NCBI RefSeq assembly: GCF_027923905.1
Contig: NZ_AP026966.1
Location: 5,333,001 to 5,397,000, forward strand
DNA from: Massilia varians
Lineage (GTDB): Bacteria > Pseudomonadota > Gammaproteobacteria > Burkholderiales > Burkholderiaceae_D
Length of the DNA: 64,000 nt
Reading direction: 5' to 3'
Shown: one piece after another, positions 30,998 to 41,596 of the stretch
Numbering within the stretch: the stretch's first letter is position 1
Layout of the letters: each line of letters opens with the position of its first letter
The notes under the pieces: generated by a model
The model's input: only the letters and a program-made list of their open reading frames with translations
Told to the model about the DNA's origin: nothing
Databases searched by the model: none
Program-made: the position numbers and the translations under genes

Positions 30998-32233
30998 TTA
31001 GGAATCGGGTTTCGGGCTGTCTGGCCTAACCGATCCGTCATCGAAATCCATTGTGTCTGGATCAGGGTCGGATGCCAGCGGTGTTCCCATAAACTTCAGC
31101 CACGCGAAACCTACTAGCCCGGCCGTGAGGGACGCTAGCAGGATTGCCATCTTTGAGGAAGTGATCACGCCGGCTTCTCCGGTATAAGCCAGGTTGGTGA
31201 TAAAAATCGACATCGTGAAGCCGATGCCGCCAAGCAGGCCTGCGCCCAGCACATGACGCCACGCGAGGTCGAGCGGCAGGCGGCAGATGCCGAGCGAGAC
31301 GGCGGCGAAGCTGAAGAGCAGGATGCCGATTGGCTTGCCGACGATCAGTCCAAGCAGGATGCCGAGGCTGTTGGCCGACAAGAGTTCTTCAGCCCAGCCT
31401 GCGCCGACGACAATCCCCGTATTTGCCAAGGCGAACACGGGCAGAATAAGGAAGGCGACTGGCGTGTGCAACGCATTCTCCAGGCGATGCGAGGGAGACT
31501 CGGCATCATCTTGCTTAGCCGAGTAAGGAATGGCAAAGGCTAGCAGCACCCCAGCGACAGTCGCGTGTACGCCGGACTTGAGCATCAAGAACCACATCAG
31601 CGCGCCACCCAGCAGGTATGGCACGAGCGCCATGATGCGTAGCACGCGGTTCATCAGGATCAGGATCGCAAAGACACCAAGTGCGGCCAGCAGGTAGAGG
31701 AAGGAAAACTCTGCCGTGTAGAACACGGCGATAACGATAATCGCGCCAAGATCGTCCATAACGGCGAGCGCGGTCAGAAAAATCTTGAGGGAAGCCGGTA
31801 CCCCGCTGCCGAGCAGGCTCAGCACTCCTAGTGCGAATGCAATGTCGGTCGCCATCGGGATGCCGATGCCTGCCTGGGTAATTGTCCCACCATTGAACAT
31901 GAAGTGGATGAGCGCCGGAATGGTGAGGCCACCTACAGCGGCCATGATCGGCAGCATGGCATTCCTGATGTCGGACAGTTCGCCGTTATACAGTTCGCGT
32001 TCAAGCTCCAGGCCGATGAGCAGAAAGAAAATCGCCATCAGCGCATCGTTCACCCAGTGCTCGATGCTCAGGCCCCCAACATACTGGTGCCAGAATCCAA
32101 GATAGCCCTTCCCCCACGGGGAATTGGCGATGATCAGCGAAGCCAGTGTGCAGAGGATCAGGAGGACTGCCCCCGCCTTGCCGGAATGGGCAAACTGCTT
32201 GAACGTGGCCGATAGTCGCTTTTCAACACGCAT
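30998..32233 (-). CDS. nhaA: Na+/H+ antiporter NhaA
   Basis: NhaA expels Na+ in exchange for 2 H+ across the cytoplasmic membrane. The 411-aa protein has the family's twelve hydrophobic segments, IFFLLIGLELERELYNGEL, the IPMATDIAFALGVL helix, and the ion-binding aspartate pair in LTALAVMDDLGAIIVIAVF. GGAG precedes the ATG at 32231-32233. The acidic tail (DPDPDTMDFDD) is longer than usual. It is a housekeeping-type gene carried as island cargo; salt or pH tolerance is the plausible benefit. Confidence 0.95.
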   Translation of the reverse strand: MRVEKRLSATFKQFAHSGKAGAVLLILCTLASLIIANSPWGKGYLGFWHQYVGGLSIEHWVNDALMAIFFLLIGLELERELYNGELSDIRNAMLPIMAAVGGLTIPALIHFMFNGGTITQAGIGIPMATDIAFALGVLSLLGSGVPASLKIFLTALAVMDDLGAIIVIAVFYTAEFSFLYLLAALGVFAILILMNRVLRIMALVPYLLGGALMWFLMLKSGVHATVAGVLLAFAIPYSAKQDDAESPSHRLENALHTPVAFLILPVFALANTGIVVGAGWAEELLSANSLGILLGLIVGKPIGILLFSFAAVSLGICRLPLDLAWRHVLGAGLLGGIGFTMSIFITNLAYTGEAGVITSSKMAILLASLTAGLVGFAWLKFMGTPLASDPDPDTMDFDDGSVRPDSPKPDS

Positions 32234-32319
32234 TTTTCTTCTCCGCCTTTGTTTGTGTGGTTTTACGGCTTGGCTGGCGATATTAGCCTACTGGAAGTAG
32301 TCAACGCACACTCTTGGAT

Positions 32320-32343
32320 GTCTGCTTTTGGCCGACAGCAGCC
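32320..32343. repeat. island palindromic repeat, copy A
   Basis: GTCTGCTTTTGGCCGACAGC, nearly identical to copy B at 34180. It lies between nhaA and the interrupted unknown gene. Confidence 0.65.
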
Positions 32344-32355
32344 TTGGTTCTGAAA

Positions 32356-32811
32356 CTAAGGATTACGATGCAAACTTGTACCGCTAAGCTCATCGTACAT
32401 GTGGTTAACGGTTGACGCTTCACGACACTGAATGTCCGCAATTTGCTTGAACTCGCGCTCTACATAAACGCCTGCACGGTTTGCGCCGCCGTCTACTCCG
32501 AATGCTCCGTGCGCATGGTGGACGACATAAGTAAATTTCCCAACCTGGAATTTCAGTGAAGTTTCCATACCCTTAGCCCACATGTTTTCCTCGTACGCGA
32601 ATCGCGCTGTTACAGTGGCTGGCGAACTTTCATACACAAGTTCAGGCTTCTGACCAAACGAACCGAACCTATATGTCAGTGCGCCGGTTGCTGTACTGAA
32701 GTTTCCAGATGCGCAGACCGACGCGATCTTCGTCTTGGCTTCGCAAGCGAACACCGTGCGTTCGTTTCGCAGACAAAGGGACCTGCTCGGAGCGGCCTGA
32801 GTGAGGTGTAC
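32356..32811 (-). pseudogene. unknown gene cut by an IS3-type element (C-terminal part)
   Basis: About 150 codons on the minus strand read VHLTQAAPSRSLCLRNERTV then FACEAKTKIASVCASGN and a strand-rich C-terminus. The frame begins only at the IS border (TTG inside the IS end). Removing the IS joins it to a frame with ENFFGFPSDRLRAVSE at 34068-34137, which is closed upstream by a TAG at 34138-34140 and has no ATG. So the gene is both interrupted and truncated or mutated at its 5' end. No family recognised. Confidence 0.5.
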
Positions 32812-32834
32812 TGTCAATAACGGACACGCTCGTC

Positions 32835-33887
32835 TTAAGCCGCCTGCGGCTGTTCGCTGAAGGATTCGGCGAACAACGCTGGCGGAACAAAGCCGATGCG
32901 GGAATGGCGCCGCTGTCGGTTGTAGAAAATTTCAATGTATTCCTGAATCGAGGCCTTTGCCTCAGCACGGGTGGCATAGCGGCGATGATGAACAAGCTCA
33001 TTCTTCAGCGTGCCCCAGAAGCTCTCCATCGGCGCGTTGTCATAGCAGTTCCCGCGGCGCGACATCGACGCGCGCATGCCGAACTGCGCCACCAGCTCCT
33101 GGTAGGCATGGGCGCAGTATTGGCTTCCACGGTCCGAATGATGGATCAGCCCTGGCGCCGGCCGCTTGTGGCTCACGGCGCGCCACAAGGCCTGCGTCGT
33201 CAGCTCCTGCGTCATGCGCTCGCCCATCGCGTAGCCGACGATCTCGCAGGTAAAAACGTCCTTTACGCCGGCAAGATACAGCCAGCCTTCGGCAGTGGAG
33301 ATATAGGTGATGTCGGTCACCCACACTTCGTCAGGCCTGTTCGGCGCGAACCGCTGTTCCAGCAAGTTCTCAGCGATGGGAAGGTTGTGATTCGAGTTTG
33401 TCGTTGCGATGAATTTGCGCCGTTGTTTGCAGCGCAGATTGAGCTCCTGGCGAAGTCGGCGCACACGGTCGCGACCAACTTCATGACCCTGTGCAGCAAG
33501 CTCGTGCTTTATCCGAGGCACCCCGTAGGTCTCTCGGGTTTGCCGATGCACTGCCGTAATCAGGATTTTCAACCGAGCGTCTTCCTGCTCGCGTGTCGAT
33601 GGCTTGGCCTGCAGCGAGTTGTAGTAGCCGCTGCGCGAGACGTCCAATACCTGGCACATCAGCTTCACAGGATAGCCAGGGAAATCGAGTCGCATTGTCT
33701 TTATCCACGCGTACTTGGCAGCGACTCCTGCGCAAAGTACGCCGCCGCTTTTTTTACGATGTCCCGCTCCATCTCTGCCTGGGCTAGCTGCTTGCGCAGC
33801 TTCGCGTTCTCCGCTTCCAGCTCGGCCACAGAGCGGCTTCCAGGGGCTGCTGTTGCGGCCGGCCCGCGTTTGGCGGCTGCTACCCAA
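32835..33887 (-). CDS. IS3-type OrfB (DDE transposase)
   Basis: The catalytic frame covers an HTH_21-like region (YGVPRIKHELAAQGHEVGRD) and an rve integrase core: WVTDITYI (Asp), IHHSDRGSQY (Asp) and NAPMESFWGTLKNE (Glu). Real translation begins near 33700 (LDFPGYPVKLMC) or by frameshift from OrfA; the open frame upstream of that is OrfA overlap. Intact. Confidence 0.9.
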   Translation of the reverse strand: MGSSRQTRAGRNSSPWKPLCGRAGSGEREAAQAASPGRDGAGHRKKSGGVLCAGVAAKYAWIKTMRLDFPGYPVKLMCQVLDVSRSGYYNSLQAKPSTREQEDARLKILITAVHRQTRETYGVPRIKHELAAQGHEVGRDRVRRLRQELNLRCKQRRKFIATTNSNHNLPIAENLLEQRFAPNRPDEVWVTDITYISTAEGWLYLAGVKDVFTCEIVGYAMGERMTQELTTQALWRAVSHKRPAPGLIHHSDRGSQYCAHAYQELVAQFGMRASMSRRGNCYDNAPMESFWGTLKNELVHHRRYATRAEAKASIQEYIEIFYNRQRRHSRIGFVPPALFAESFSEQPQAA

Positions 33888-34015
33888 TTGGCCAGCGTCC
33901 CTTTTGGGATACTTACTCGTGCTGCTGCCTGCTCAATGGACAAACCCTGCGCCAGCACCAGCTTCACGGCTTCTTCCTTGAGTTCCGGGGTGTACGTCTT
34001 CTTCAATGTCTTCAT
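33701..34015 (-). CDS. IS3-type OrfA (helix-turn-helix)
   Basis: A 104-aa DNA-binding subunit starting MKTLKKTYTPELKEEAVKLV, with a helix-turn-helix (GLSIEQAAARVSIPKGTLAN) and a leucine-zipper-like C-terminal coiled coil ([20 protein letters not shown]). An A7G run near 33750 (minus strand) lies in the OrfA/OrfB overlap and is the expected -1 frameshift site that yields the OrfAB transposase. Confidence 0.9.
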   Translation of the reverse strand: MKTLKKTYTPELKEEAVKLVLAQGLSIEQAAARVSIPKGTLANWVAAAKRGPAATAAPGSRSVAELEAENAKLRKQLAQAEMERDIVKKAAAYFAQESLPSTRG

Positions 34016-34179
34016 AAAGGCTCCTGTTGGTGAACTTTACCAAACAAGAGTGTCCGAAAAAATCAGCGTACCTCAGAGACTGCACGCAGACGGTCAGAAG
34101 GAAACCCAAAAAAATTTTCTGCCGTATTGGCAAAGTGCTACGGGATTGAACCATCTTCACGATGCGTTTGCTTTCAAAA

Positions 34180-34202
34180 GTCTGCTTTTGGCCGATAGCA
34201 GA
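34180..34202. repeat. island palindromic repeat, copy B
   Basis: GTCTGCTTTTGGCCGATAGC followed by AGA. With copy A it brackets the unknown gene cut by the IS3-type element. Confidence 0.65.
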
Positions 34203-34302
34203 ATTAGGAAGAATGCCTATCTATTAACAAAGTCGCAATTTACGGTGCAGTTGCATTGATCTATGTCATGGTTAGAACACATGGGTTCTCTACAATGCAC
34301 TG

Positions 34303-34494
34303 ATGACTACTCAGCTCGAACCAAACCTTTACCGCAACGCCAAGTTGCTCGTTGCGGCTGTCCAGTTAAGGAAAACGCATGGGCTGCTGTACGCCATGCG
34401 GTTTCTTGAGGACCGTGGCTTTGCCAACGTCGTCATTTGGGAGGTACTCAATCTCATCCCGCCTGGGACAACTAGAGAACCTCCACAGTCGTAA
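34303..34494 (+). CDS. small unknown protein (63 aa)
   Basis: A frame from ATG 34303 to TAA encodes a soluble helical protein starting MTTQLEPNLYRNAKLLVAAV and including YAMRFLEDRGFANVVIWEVL. The composition is protein-like. No clear ribosome site is visible. No family recognised. It lies between two interrupted genes and is divergent from nothing. Confidence 0.5.
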   Translation: MTTQLEPNLYRNAKLLVAAVQLRKTHGLLYAMRFLEDRGFANVVIWEVLNLIPPGTTREPPQS

Positions 34495-34548
34495 AGTAGG
34501 TGCAGAACTGCGTTGGTCTACTAGTGGAAGCGGGGTGCACGCTTGCTG

Positions 34549-34878
34549 TTAGATGCGGAAGTCATCCATCGACTTTCCGCTAGCGAGCCCTTCTGCAATC
34601 CACTTCGGCTGGCGCCCACGACCAGTCCAGGTCTGGCTATTGTCCCCAGGGTTTTGATAGCGTACCTGAACCTTCTGCCCCTTGCTGCTCTTCGATTTCT
34701 TGCCACTTGTAGCAAGCAGCTCCTCGACCGAGACCCCTGCCTCCTGAGCGATCGCTAGGATTTGCTCCCGTGCTTTCTGCAAGTCCTGGTGCTGGCGGTT
34801 CTTGATTTCCGCTTCAATGTCATGCTGCAGGCCCTTCAGTTCGCTCAGGTTGTAGCCCGACAGATCGATGTTTGCCAT
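34549..34878 (-). CDS. H-NS-family nucleoid protein
   Basis: A 109-aa protein of the short betaproteobacterial H-NS type. It has an N-terminal coiled-coil oligomerisation region (LSELKGLQHDIEAEIKNRQH), a basic linker (GKKSKSSKGQKVQVRYQNP) and the C-terminal DNA-binding motif QTWTGRGRQPKWIAEGL. H-NS proteins silence AT-rich foreign DNA. The ATG at 34876-34878 is used (MANIDLSGYN). As island cargo it may silence the island itself or alter the host network. Confidence 0.93.
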   Translation of the reverse strand: MANIDLSGYNLSELKGLQHDIEAEIKNRQHQDLQKAREQILAIAQEAGVSVEELLATSGKKSKSSKGQKVQVRYQNPGDNSQTWTGRGRQPKWIAEGLASGKSMDDFRI

Positions 34879-35016
34879 TGATGATATCCCTTCAATTAGT
34901 TGAATGTGTTGCACACTGCTCCGATTCTACTATGCACCATGGATAGCTCGACTGCGATTGAACCTCTTCTTCTAGCTGCGGACCAAAATTAGGCCTTGCT
35001 CACTGAGGAGGTTAAC

Positions 35017-35643
35017 ATGAACACAAGTAGCGATATCGGTAGCCGGCGTATTCCATGGAACAAAGGACGTCTGGTCGGTCAGAAGTTCCCTTTGAAGTTA
35101 AAGGAAATCTGGGCGATAAGGATCCGACTGCAGATTGCGGGACACTCAAGAGATCTAGCACTTTTCAATCTAGCGATTGATCGCAAGCTGCGCGGTTGCG
35201 ACCTGGTCAGTCTGAAAGTGAAAGACGTTGCTCAAGGCAGCAGCATATTCCATCGTGGGATTGTTATGCAACGGAAGACCCACCGTCCCGTTCAGTTCGA
35301 AATTACCGAGCAGACTCGCCAGTCAGTTCAAGGCTGGATTGCAGCTGGTGAGCTTACATCGAACCAGTATTTATTTCCTAGTAGGGCGAAAAACTCGCAT
35401 CATCTCTCGACTCGTCAGTATGCACGCACTGTCGCCAGGTGGGTGCGATCCATCGGCTTGGATCCAAACGGCTTATGGAACTCATACAATGCGGCGGACG
35501 AAGGCGACATTGATCTACCGTGTACGAAAAATCTTCGTGCTGTACAGCGGCTCCTCGGCCATACTAAGCTAGAGAGCACAGTGCGGTATCTCGGCATTGA
35601 GGTCGATGACGCACTCGAGATCGCGGAGCAGACTGAAGTCTGA
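35017..35643 (+). pseudogene. small tyrosine recombinase, copy 1, with frame-shifted active site
   Basis: A 208-codon gene homologous to copy 2 at 36338-38216, starting ATG 35017 after GAGGAGG. The arginine motif KLRGCDLVSLKV and the C-terminal LLGHTKLESTVRYLG (His and Tyr) are present. Between GLD and TKNLRAV the frame is shifted: one extra base near 35463 and one missing base near 35523 leave about 60-75 bases out of frame, so the catalytic THTMRRTKATLIYR is read only in another frame. The open frame continues, yet the HxxR motif is lost, so it should be inactive. Confidence 0.75.
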
Positions 35644-35698
35644 CGTATAAGACAGGATTTGTTTTCTGAGCATAGCTCGTAAGTGACCCGTGGACAGG

Positions 35699-35721
35699 GC
35701 CGCTTACGGCCAGGAGCGGAC
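35699..35721. repeat. island palindromic repeat, copy C
   Basis: GCCGCTTACGGCCAGGAGCGGAC, between recombinase copy 1 and the GFA gene. Confidence 0.55.
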
Positions 35722-35772
35722 GGCCGCTCAATAAGCCGTTACACTAAATTTTTATCAGCAAGAAACCACAAA

Positions 35773-36183
35773 ATGAACGTTCCTTTTTCAGGCGGGTGTG
35801 CATGCGGATCGATCCGCTACACAGGTGCGCGAGAGCCCATTGCCATGATCAACTGCCATTGCAGCGATTGTCAGCTCTCAAGTGGCGCTCCTTTCGCGTC
35901 GGGTATCGTCATCATGACTGCCGATCTTCAGGTCAGCGGTACACCGAAGACCTACGCTGTGCGGGCAAGCAGTGGTGGACTCGCAACCCGCAGTTTTTGC
36001 CCCGACTGTGGCACTCCTCTGTTTACGAGCAGCGCAGCGAATCCACAATTCACATCGGTTCGATTTCCCTCGCTGGACGATGCTGCCGGCTTCAAACCCA
36101 TGCTCGACATCTACACCGCAAGTGCGCAGCAATGGGTTTGCCTTGATCCGACAATTCCTCATTTTCCACAGTCGCCCCAATAG
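35773..36183 (+). CDS. GFA-family protein (glutathione-dependent formaldehyde-activating fold)
   Basis: The 136-aa protein has the zinc cysteines of the GFA fold: GGCACGSIRYTG, INCHCSDCQLSSGAPF and FCPDCGTPLF. The family includes S-(hydroxymethyl)glutathione synthase and many members of unknown activity. The ATG at 35773 (MNVPFSGGC) is chosen because upstream codons lie in a repeat. Intact cargo gene between the two small recombinase genes. Confidence 0.9.
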   Translation: MNVPFSGGCACGSIRYTGAREPIAMINCHCSDCQLSSGAPFASGIVIMTADLQVSGTPKTYAVRASSGGLATRSFCPDCGTPLFTSSAANPQFTSVRFPSLDDAAGFKPMLDIYTASAQQWVCLDPTIPHFPQSPQ

Positions 36184-36263
36184 TCAAAAAAGCACTGATT
36201 TCCTGCCGAGTTCCGAAGGAACAGTCCAAGTCCGCATGGCCGGTTTCAACCCCGTTCGCTAAG

Positions 36264-36286
36264 GTCCGCTTCGGGTCGACTGCGGC
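36264..36286. repeat. island palindromic repeat, copy D (degenerate)
   Basis: GGTCCGCTTCGGGTCGACTGC and on to GG; related to copies G and H by the GGGTCGA centre. Confidence 0.5.
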
Positions 36287-36875
36287 CGGTGTGCCCGACA
36301 GTCGACCATAACGCTAGACGCAGCGGCAACGAGCCATTCAGGCTTCCGTTTGCTCCGCAATCTCAAGGGCGTCGTCCACTTCGATTCCGAGGTACCGCAC
36401 GGTGCTCTCGAGCTTCGTATGTCCAAGGAGCAACTGTACAGCCCGCAGATTTTTTGTTCGCCGGTAGATGAGCGTTGCTTTAGTTCGCCGCATCGAGTGA
36501 GTCCCATATGCTGTAGCATCGAGTCCGATCGACTGAACCCAGCGCGTGACTATGCGAGCGTACTGACGTGTCGACAGGTGCGGAGAGTCGGCAACACGGC
36601 TCGGGAACAAGTACTGAGTTCCTGCGAGTTTGCGGCGGTCGATCCAGGCAAGCACCGACTGCCGGGTCTGCTCTGTAATTTCGAACTGAACGGGCCTGCT
36701 GGTCTTACGCTGCATGATAATCGCGCGGTGGAAGATACTTCGTCCTTGCGCGATATCCTTGACGCGAAGGCTCACAAGGTCGCAGCCGCGGAGCTTACTG
36801 TCGATCGCGAGGTTAAACAGGGCGAGGTCTCGCACCTGTGCGGATAGCTGCAAACGTATCCGAATTGTGTAGTGG

Positions 36876-38074
<1,199 letters not shown>

Positions 38075-38396
38075 TTATCCACCTATCGAGGTGTCCGGGG
38101 ACATTAGACCACTACATTGCCCAAATTTCGCGCAACTTCAAAGGAAGCTTCTGGCCTACAAGGCGCCCTTTGTTCCAAGGCGCATCAGTCGTCGGTTTGC
38201 TAGTGATCGAATTCATGGAACCTCCGTGGTTGAGGAGCCCTATTCTGGTCACCCAATGGCACTTATCCAGTATCACAGCTTTTTCTTGCCCGCAAAGCAA
38301 TGGAAGCCGTACACTGAGCTTTACTGCTCGGGGTGCCCTTCGGCCAGACCCGGTCGCGTCAGGGCCTCGAAACAAAAGCTGAGGATTGGAGATTGT

Positions 38397-38693
38397 ATGG
38401 ATTGTGCATGCGGTTGCGGGGATAGGCCTGTTAAGGGCGTCTTTCTGCCAGGGCATGACCAGAGACTCAGAGCTGACCTCGAACGGCGAGTTGGAGGGCT
38501 AATCCAGCTACGAATGTTGGTGGAAGCAGCAGAGTATTTCGTCGCCGGCGACGTGGGAATTCTCAGTTCAATGGCATGGTTAAAGACTTGTTCCAGAAAC
38601 CAGGTGAAACCCGCTGACGGCTTCGCCAATGCTGTCCTTTGTCTGCGACAGGCAGGAGTCGGCCAGGAGCGGACATTCCGGTTTGCAAGATAG
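38397..38693 (+). CDS. unknown cysteine-containing protein (98 aa)
   Basis: From ATG 38397 the protein opens MDCACGCGDRPVKGVFLPGH, a short C-x-C-x-C cluster followed by GHDQ, then LERRVGGLIQLRMLVEAAEY. Similar short openings occur in small unknown proteins I cannot name. The last third (KTCSRNQVKPADGF on) overlaps an island repeat and may be a frame-shifted extension. A longer open frame upstream overlaps the interrupted recombinase and is not credible. Confidence 0.5.
   Translation: MDCACGCGDRPVKGVFLPGHDQRLRADLERRVGGLIQLRMLVEAAEYFVAGDVGILSSMAWLKTCSRNQVKPADGFANAVLCLRQAGVGQERTFRFAR
38655..38676. repeat. island palindromic repeat, copy E
   Basis: GGAGTCGGCCAGGAGCGGAC, at the end of the 98-aa frame and just upstream of the DUF6438 gene. 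Confidence 0.5.
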
Positions 38694-38729
38694 TGCCCGC
38701 CACCATTCGCAGAAAGAGATAATTCAGAA

Positions 38730-39284
38730 ATGAATCCGTCGAGTATCTTACTGGTCGCCACTCTGAGTCTGATGGTATCCGCCTGGTCTGACGGCGGTCT
38801 GCACAGCAACGAGGCAGCTATTCCAATGAGCGACTTCGAGACGCTTACGATAAAGCGATCAGGCTGTCTTTTCGACTGCCCTGCGTTTGACGTCAGCATT
38901 CGATCAGACGGCTTGGTACGTCATTCCGGTCCACATTTCGACAACACAGGCGGCCCTATTGAATCTCGCGCGGATCAGAATGGATTGGCACAGATAGCGA
39001 TGGCCCTGCGCGTCGCTCGCATCGACGAGATGCGCGACAGCTACCAGAGCAAAGCCGACGGTTGTGTCAACTTGTTTAGCGACATGCCGACGATCTATCT
39101 TTGGGTGAGCCGGGAGCAAGGAAATCGGAACAAGAGCGTATTTTTTAATGCCGGCTGCGTTGGTCCTGCTGTTCCGGCAGAGCGCCTTGATGCACTGATC
39201 AAGACCGTCGACCAAGTCGCAGGGTCAGGCGTCCTGCTTGAACAGCGAAAGCGAGCCAGACCGTTGGACGGCACTTCGGGTTAA
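38730..39284 (+). CDS. Exported DUF6438-type protein
   Basis: The 184-aa protein begins with a signal-like segment (MNPSSILLVATLSLMVSAWS) and then the pattern LTIKRSGCLFDCPAFDVSIR, characteristic of DUF6438 (a cysteine pair in a beta-strand hairpin; function unknown). A single domain follows to about residue 165. The tail is basic. It is co-oriented with the 98-aa ORF upstream, with only 36 bases between. Confidence 0.72.
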   Translation: MNPSSILLVATLSLMVSAWSDGGLHSNEAAIPMSDFETLTIKRSGCLFDCPAFDVSIRSDGLVRHSGPHFDNTGGPIESRADQNGLAQIAMALRVARIDEMRDSYQSKADGCVNLFSDMPTIYLWVSREQGNRNKSVFFNAGCVGPAVPAERLDALIKTVDQVAGSGVLLEQRKRARPLDGTSG

Positions 39285-39593
39285 CATCGGGACGATAGAG
39301 TCGATAGCATCGTCCGCTTCAGGTCGAATCCGGTCCTTCGTGACAGTCTGCGATTTTTCGGCCATCGCCGCCTGATATGCTGAGCTAGCGGCCGGCTTCG
39401 GCCAGAAGCGGACTTTGCCATTCAATGCTTACTGCTGCGGCCAACAGAAAACCGCATGCATCCTACTTTTTCCTGAAAATAAGGCATGCGTTCTACGGTG
39501 AAGTGGAATGAAATTTTTTTGGCCGTAGCTTCACCATTCCTGACCTAAGATAACGCCGTAGTAGATGTTCTGTGATGTCGGTCTACTTAGTTT
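39285..39593. other. intergenic region with one island repeat
   Basis: About 310 bases between convergent genes. It holds the palindromic repeat copy F and AT-rich DNA. I see no gene or clear terminator. Confidence 0.5.
39391..39413. repeat. island palindromic repeat, copy F
   Basis: GCCGGCTTCGGCCAGAAGCGGAC, in the gap between the DUF6438 gene and the histidine kinase. Confidence 0.6.
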
Positions 39594-41519
39594 CTACGTG
39601 TACATAAGTGGTAATCTGAGAGTTATAGTTGTTCCTTTGCCTAGTCCCTCACTGGACGCATATACGGTTCCATTATGCAACTCGATCAGTTTCTTAACCA
39701 AATAGAGACCTATTCCTAGCCCAGCAGTAGTATTTTTTGTACCCGTATCGATTTGGGCGTACAAGTCGAAGATTTTTTTTAGATCTACTGAGGACATTCC
39801 AATACCGCTATCGCTCACGCAAATAACAGCGTGCCCATCTCGATCTTCCTTTAGACGAATATCAATATCGCCCCCAGGAGGGGTAAATTTGCAGGCATTC
39901 GACAGAAGGTTAACGATGACTTGCGTGAGCCGTACACCGTCACCGTGGACGCAAATCTCTTTATCCGGAAGTCCGAAAGTCAAGCGATGCTTCTTTTGAG
40001 ACATCGCGGCCTCGCACATGTCAATGGCAGAAGACACTATATCGTTTATAGCGATCTTGGCCCGACGCAGCTCAAGCTCGCCTGTTTGAATACGCCTAAG
40101 ATCATATACATCATCCACCAAACGCGTAATGTGCATCAGCTGGCGCGACATAATTCGTTCCGTCTTTTGGAATCCTGGAAATTCGGTTTTTCTTTGCAGT
40201 AGCTGCAGTCCTGCTTTTAAAGGACTTATACAGTTGCGCAATTCATGCGCTAACGAGAATAGAAATGAGGAGTTACGATCGTTGCATAACTGCAATTCTC
40301 TCAGCGTGTGTTGTAGTGCCTGCTCAAATGCGACTTCCTCACTTACATCAAGTATGGTGCCCATCATAGTCCGAGAACCGGGTGCATTTTCGAGTGCTCT
40401 ACCAGCGCATTTGACCCAAATGTAAGTGTTGTCGGATGGATTCAGAACTCTACCGTTAAACGTGAATTGCTCTTCATTTCTTTTGAAGAAGGCATGACTT
40501 GCATCAGAAAACGCTTGCCAGTCGTCAGAGTGAATACGCTCTCTAAAAAAAGATATTGCAGAAGTGGCATACAGCTCGTTTCGGTCAGCGTAAAAGATCT
40601 CGCATGCACGTTGATTTTCTAAGAAGAGTTTGTCAGACTCTTCGTCCCAGCTCCAGCTTCCCAGACGTGCCGTGGCTAGAACGTGTTCAAGTCGACATGT
40701 TTGTCCACGTAGCTCTTCCAGTAATGTTTGAGTTTCGGTGACGTCAATCACGGTACTATGGAGACCACAAACTTTTCCTGTCATATCGCATTTGGCCTCA
40801 CCGCGCACTTCAAGCCATCCTTTTTTGCCATCAACTCTGCGGTATTCGAGCTCGAGTACATACGGTGTGCCGTTCGACACTGCAGCGTTGACAGCCTCCT
40901 GCAGGCTACACCAGCTTGCTGGTGAATATAGCTTTGCATGATCTGAATATGATGGAGGCAATCGGTTGGGGTCAAGCCCAAATAACCTGTACAGTCCGGA
41001 AGACCAAGTGGTAATATCTGGCTCTATTTCCCACTCCCAACTTCCCATTCTGCCAAGCGCCTGGGCCGACTCTAGTGCCTCTTCTTTCTTTCTGAGTACA
41101 GAAATTATGTGCTGGTTGAAACCAATCTCAGCTTGTAGCGTTGCCTCGACCTGCTTAAGGATGCCGACCTCGGACACTTCAGCGATAAATCCGACGACAG
41201 TACCGTCGATGATGTCGGGATGATAACGCGCTAGGCTGTGACGTTTGATTCCGTCTGGGCCAGGAATCAGCCGCTCGAAGACCTGGGGATGTCCATCCAG
41301 CACAGCTCGTACATAGGGTGCGTTAAGCTCGAAAATTTCCGGCCCAAGCAGTTCTTGAAGTGTTCGTCCCAGCAACTGTTCGCCAGGTATCCCGAACCAG
41401 ATTCGATAAGCATGGTTTGCGTAGCGGCAACGGAGGTTTGTGTCCCAATACGCCATCATCGAGGTCGCATGCTCGAGCACGCGTCCAGCGAAATCGTTTT
41501 CAGTGCCTAGGTTAGACAT
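39594..41519 (-). CDS. PAS-domain sensor histidine kinase
   Basis: A 641-aa soluble kinase. Three PAS domains lie at about residues 15-125 (VLEHATSMMAYWDTNLRCRY), 155-265 (GRMGSWEWEIEPDITTWSSG) and 280-390 (ARLGSWSWDEESDKLFLENQ). They are followed by HisKA with the H-box FLFSLAHELRNCISPLKAGL and HATPase_c with N-box VIVNLLSNACKFTP and G-box DSGIGM. No membrane segments, so it senses an intracellular or diffusible signal. I use ATG 41517-41519; the frame also has a TTG six codons earlier. The likely partner, a CheY-like regulator, is 9 kb away at 50247, perhaps displaced by the inversion described in the findings. Confidence 0.93.
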   Translation of the reverse strand: MSNLGTENDFAGRVLEHATSMMAYWDTNLRCRYANHAYRIWFGIPGEQLLGRTLQELLGPEIFELNAPYVRAVLDGHPQVFERLIPGPDGIKRHSLARYHPDIIDGTVVGFIAEVSEVGILKQVEATLQAEIGFNQHIISVLRKKEEALESAQALGRMGSWEWEIEPDITTWSSGLYRLFGLDPNRLPPSYSDHAKLYSPASWCSLQEAVNAAVSNGTPYVLELEYRRVDGKKGWLEVRGEAKCDMTGKVCGLHSTVIDVTETQTLLEELRGQTCRLEHVLATARLGSWSWDEESDKLFLENQRACEIFYADRNELYATSAISFFRERIHSDDWQAFSDASHAFFKRNEEQFTFNGRVLNPSDNTYIWVKCAGRALENAPGSRTMMGTILDVSEEVAFEQALQHTLRELQLCNDRNSSFLFSLAHELRNCISPLKAGLQLLQRKTEFPGFQKTERIMSRQLMHITRLVDDVYDLRRIQTGELELRRAKIAINDIVSSAIDMCEAAMSQKKHRLTFGLPDKEICVHGDGVRLTQVIVNLLSNACKFTPPGGDIDIRLKEDRDGHAVICVSDSGIGMSSVDLKKIFDLYAQIDTGTKNTTAGLGIGLYLVKKLIELHNGTVYASSEGLGKGTTITLRLPLMYT

Positions 41520-41596
41520 ATGAATTCTTTGGTTCAAACGAGAATAAAATGATAACTCATGGTTAGCTATGTTAGTAACTTTTTGCTACTTCATCG

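Larger units (their letters stand above)
32812..34067 (-). mobile_element. IS3-type insertion sequence (about 1256 bp)
   Basis: The inverted ends share CGGACACnCTnGT after a variable 9-11 base tip. GTAC occurs at 32808-32811 and 34068-34071 and is the likely target duplication. orfA and orfB overlap on the minus strand. It has inserted in an unknown gene. It differs from the 1249-bp IS3-type copies elsewhere in the island. Confidence 0.85.
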
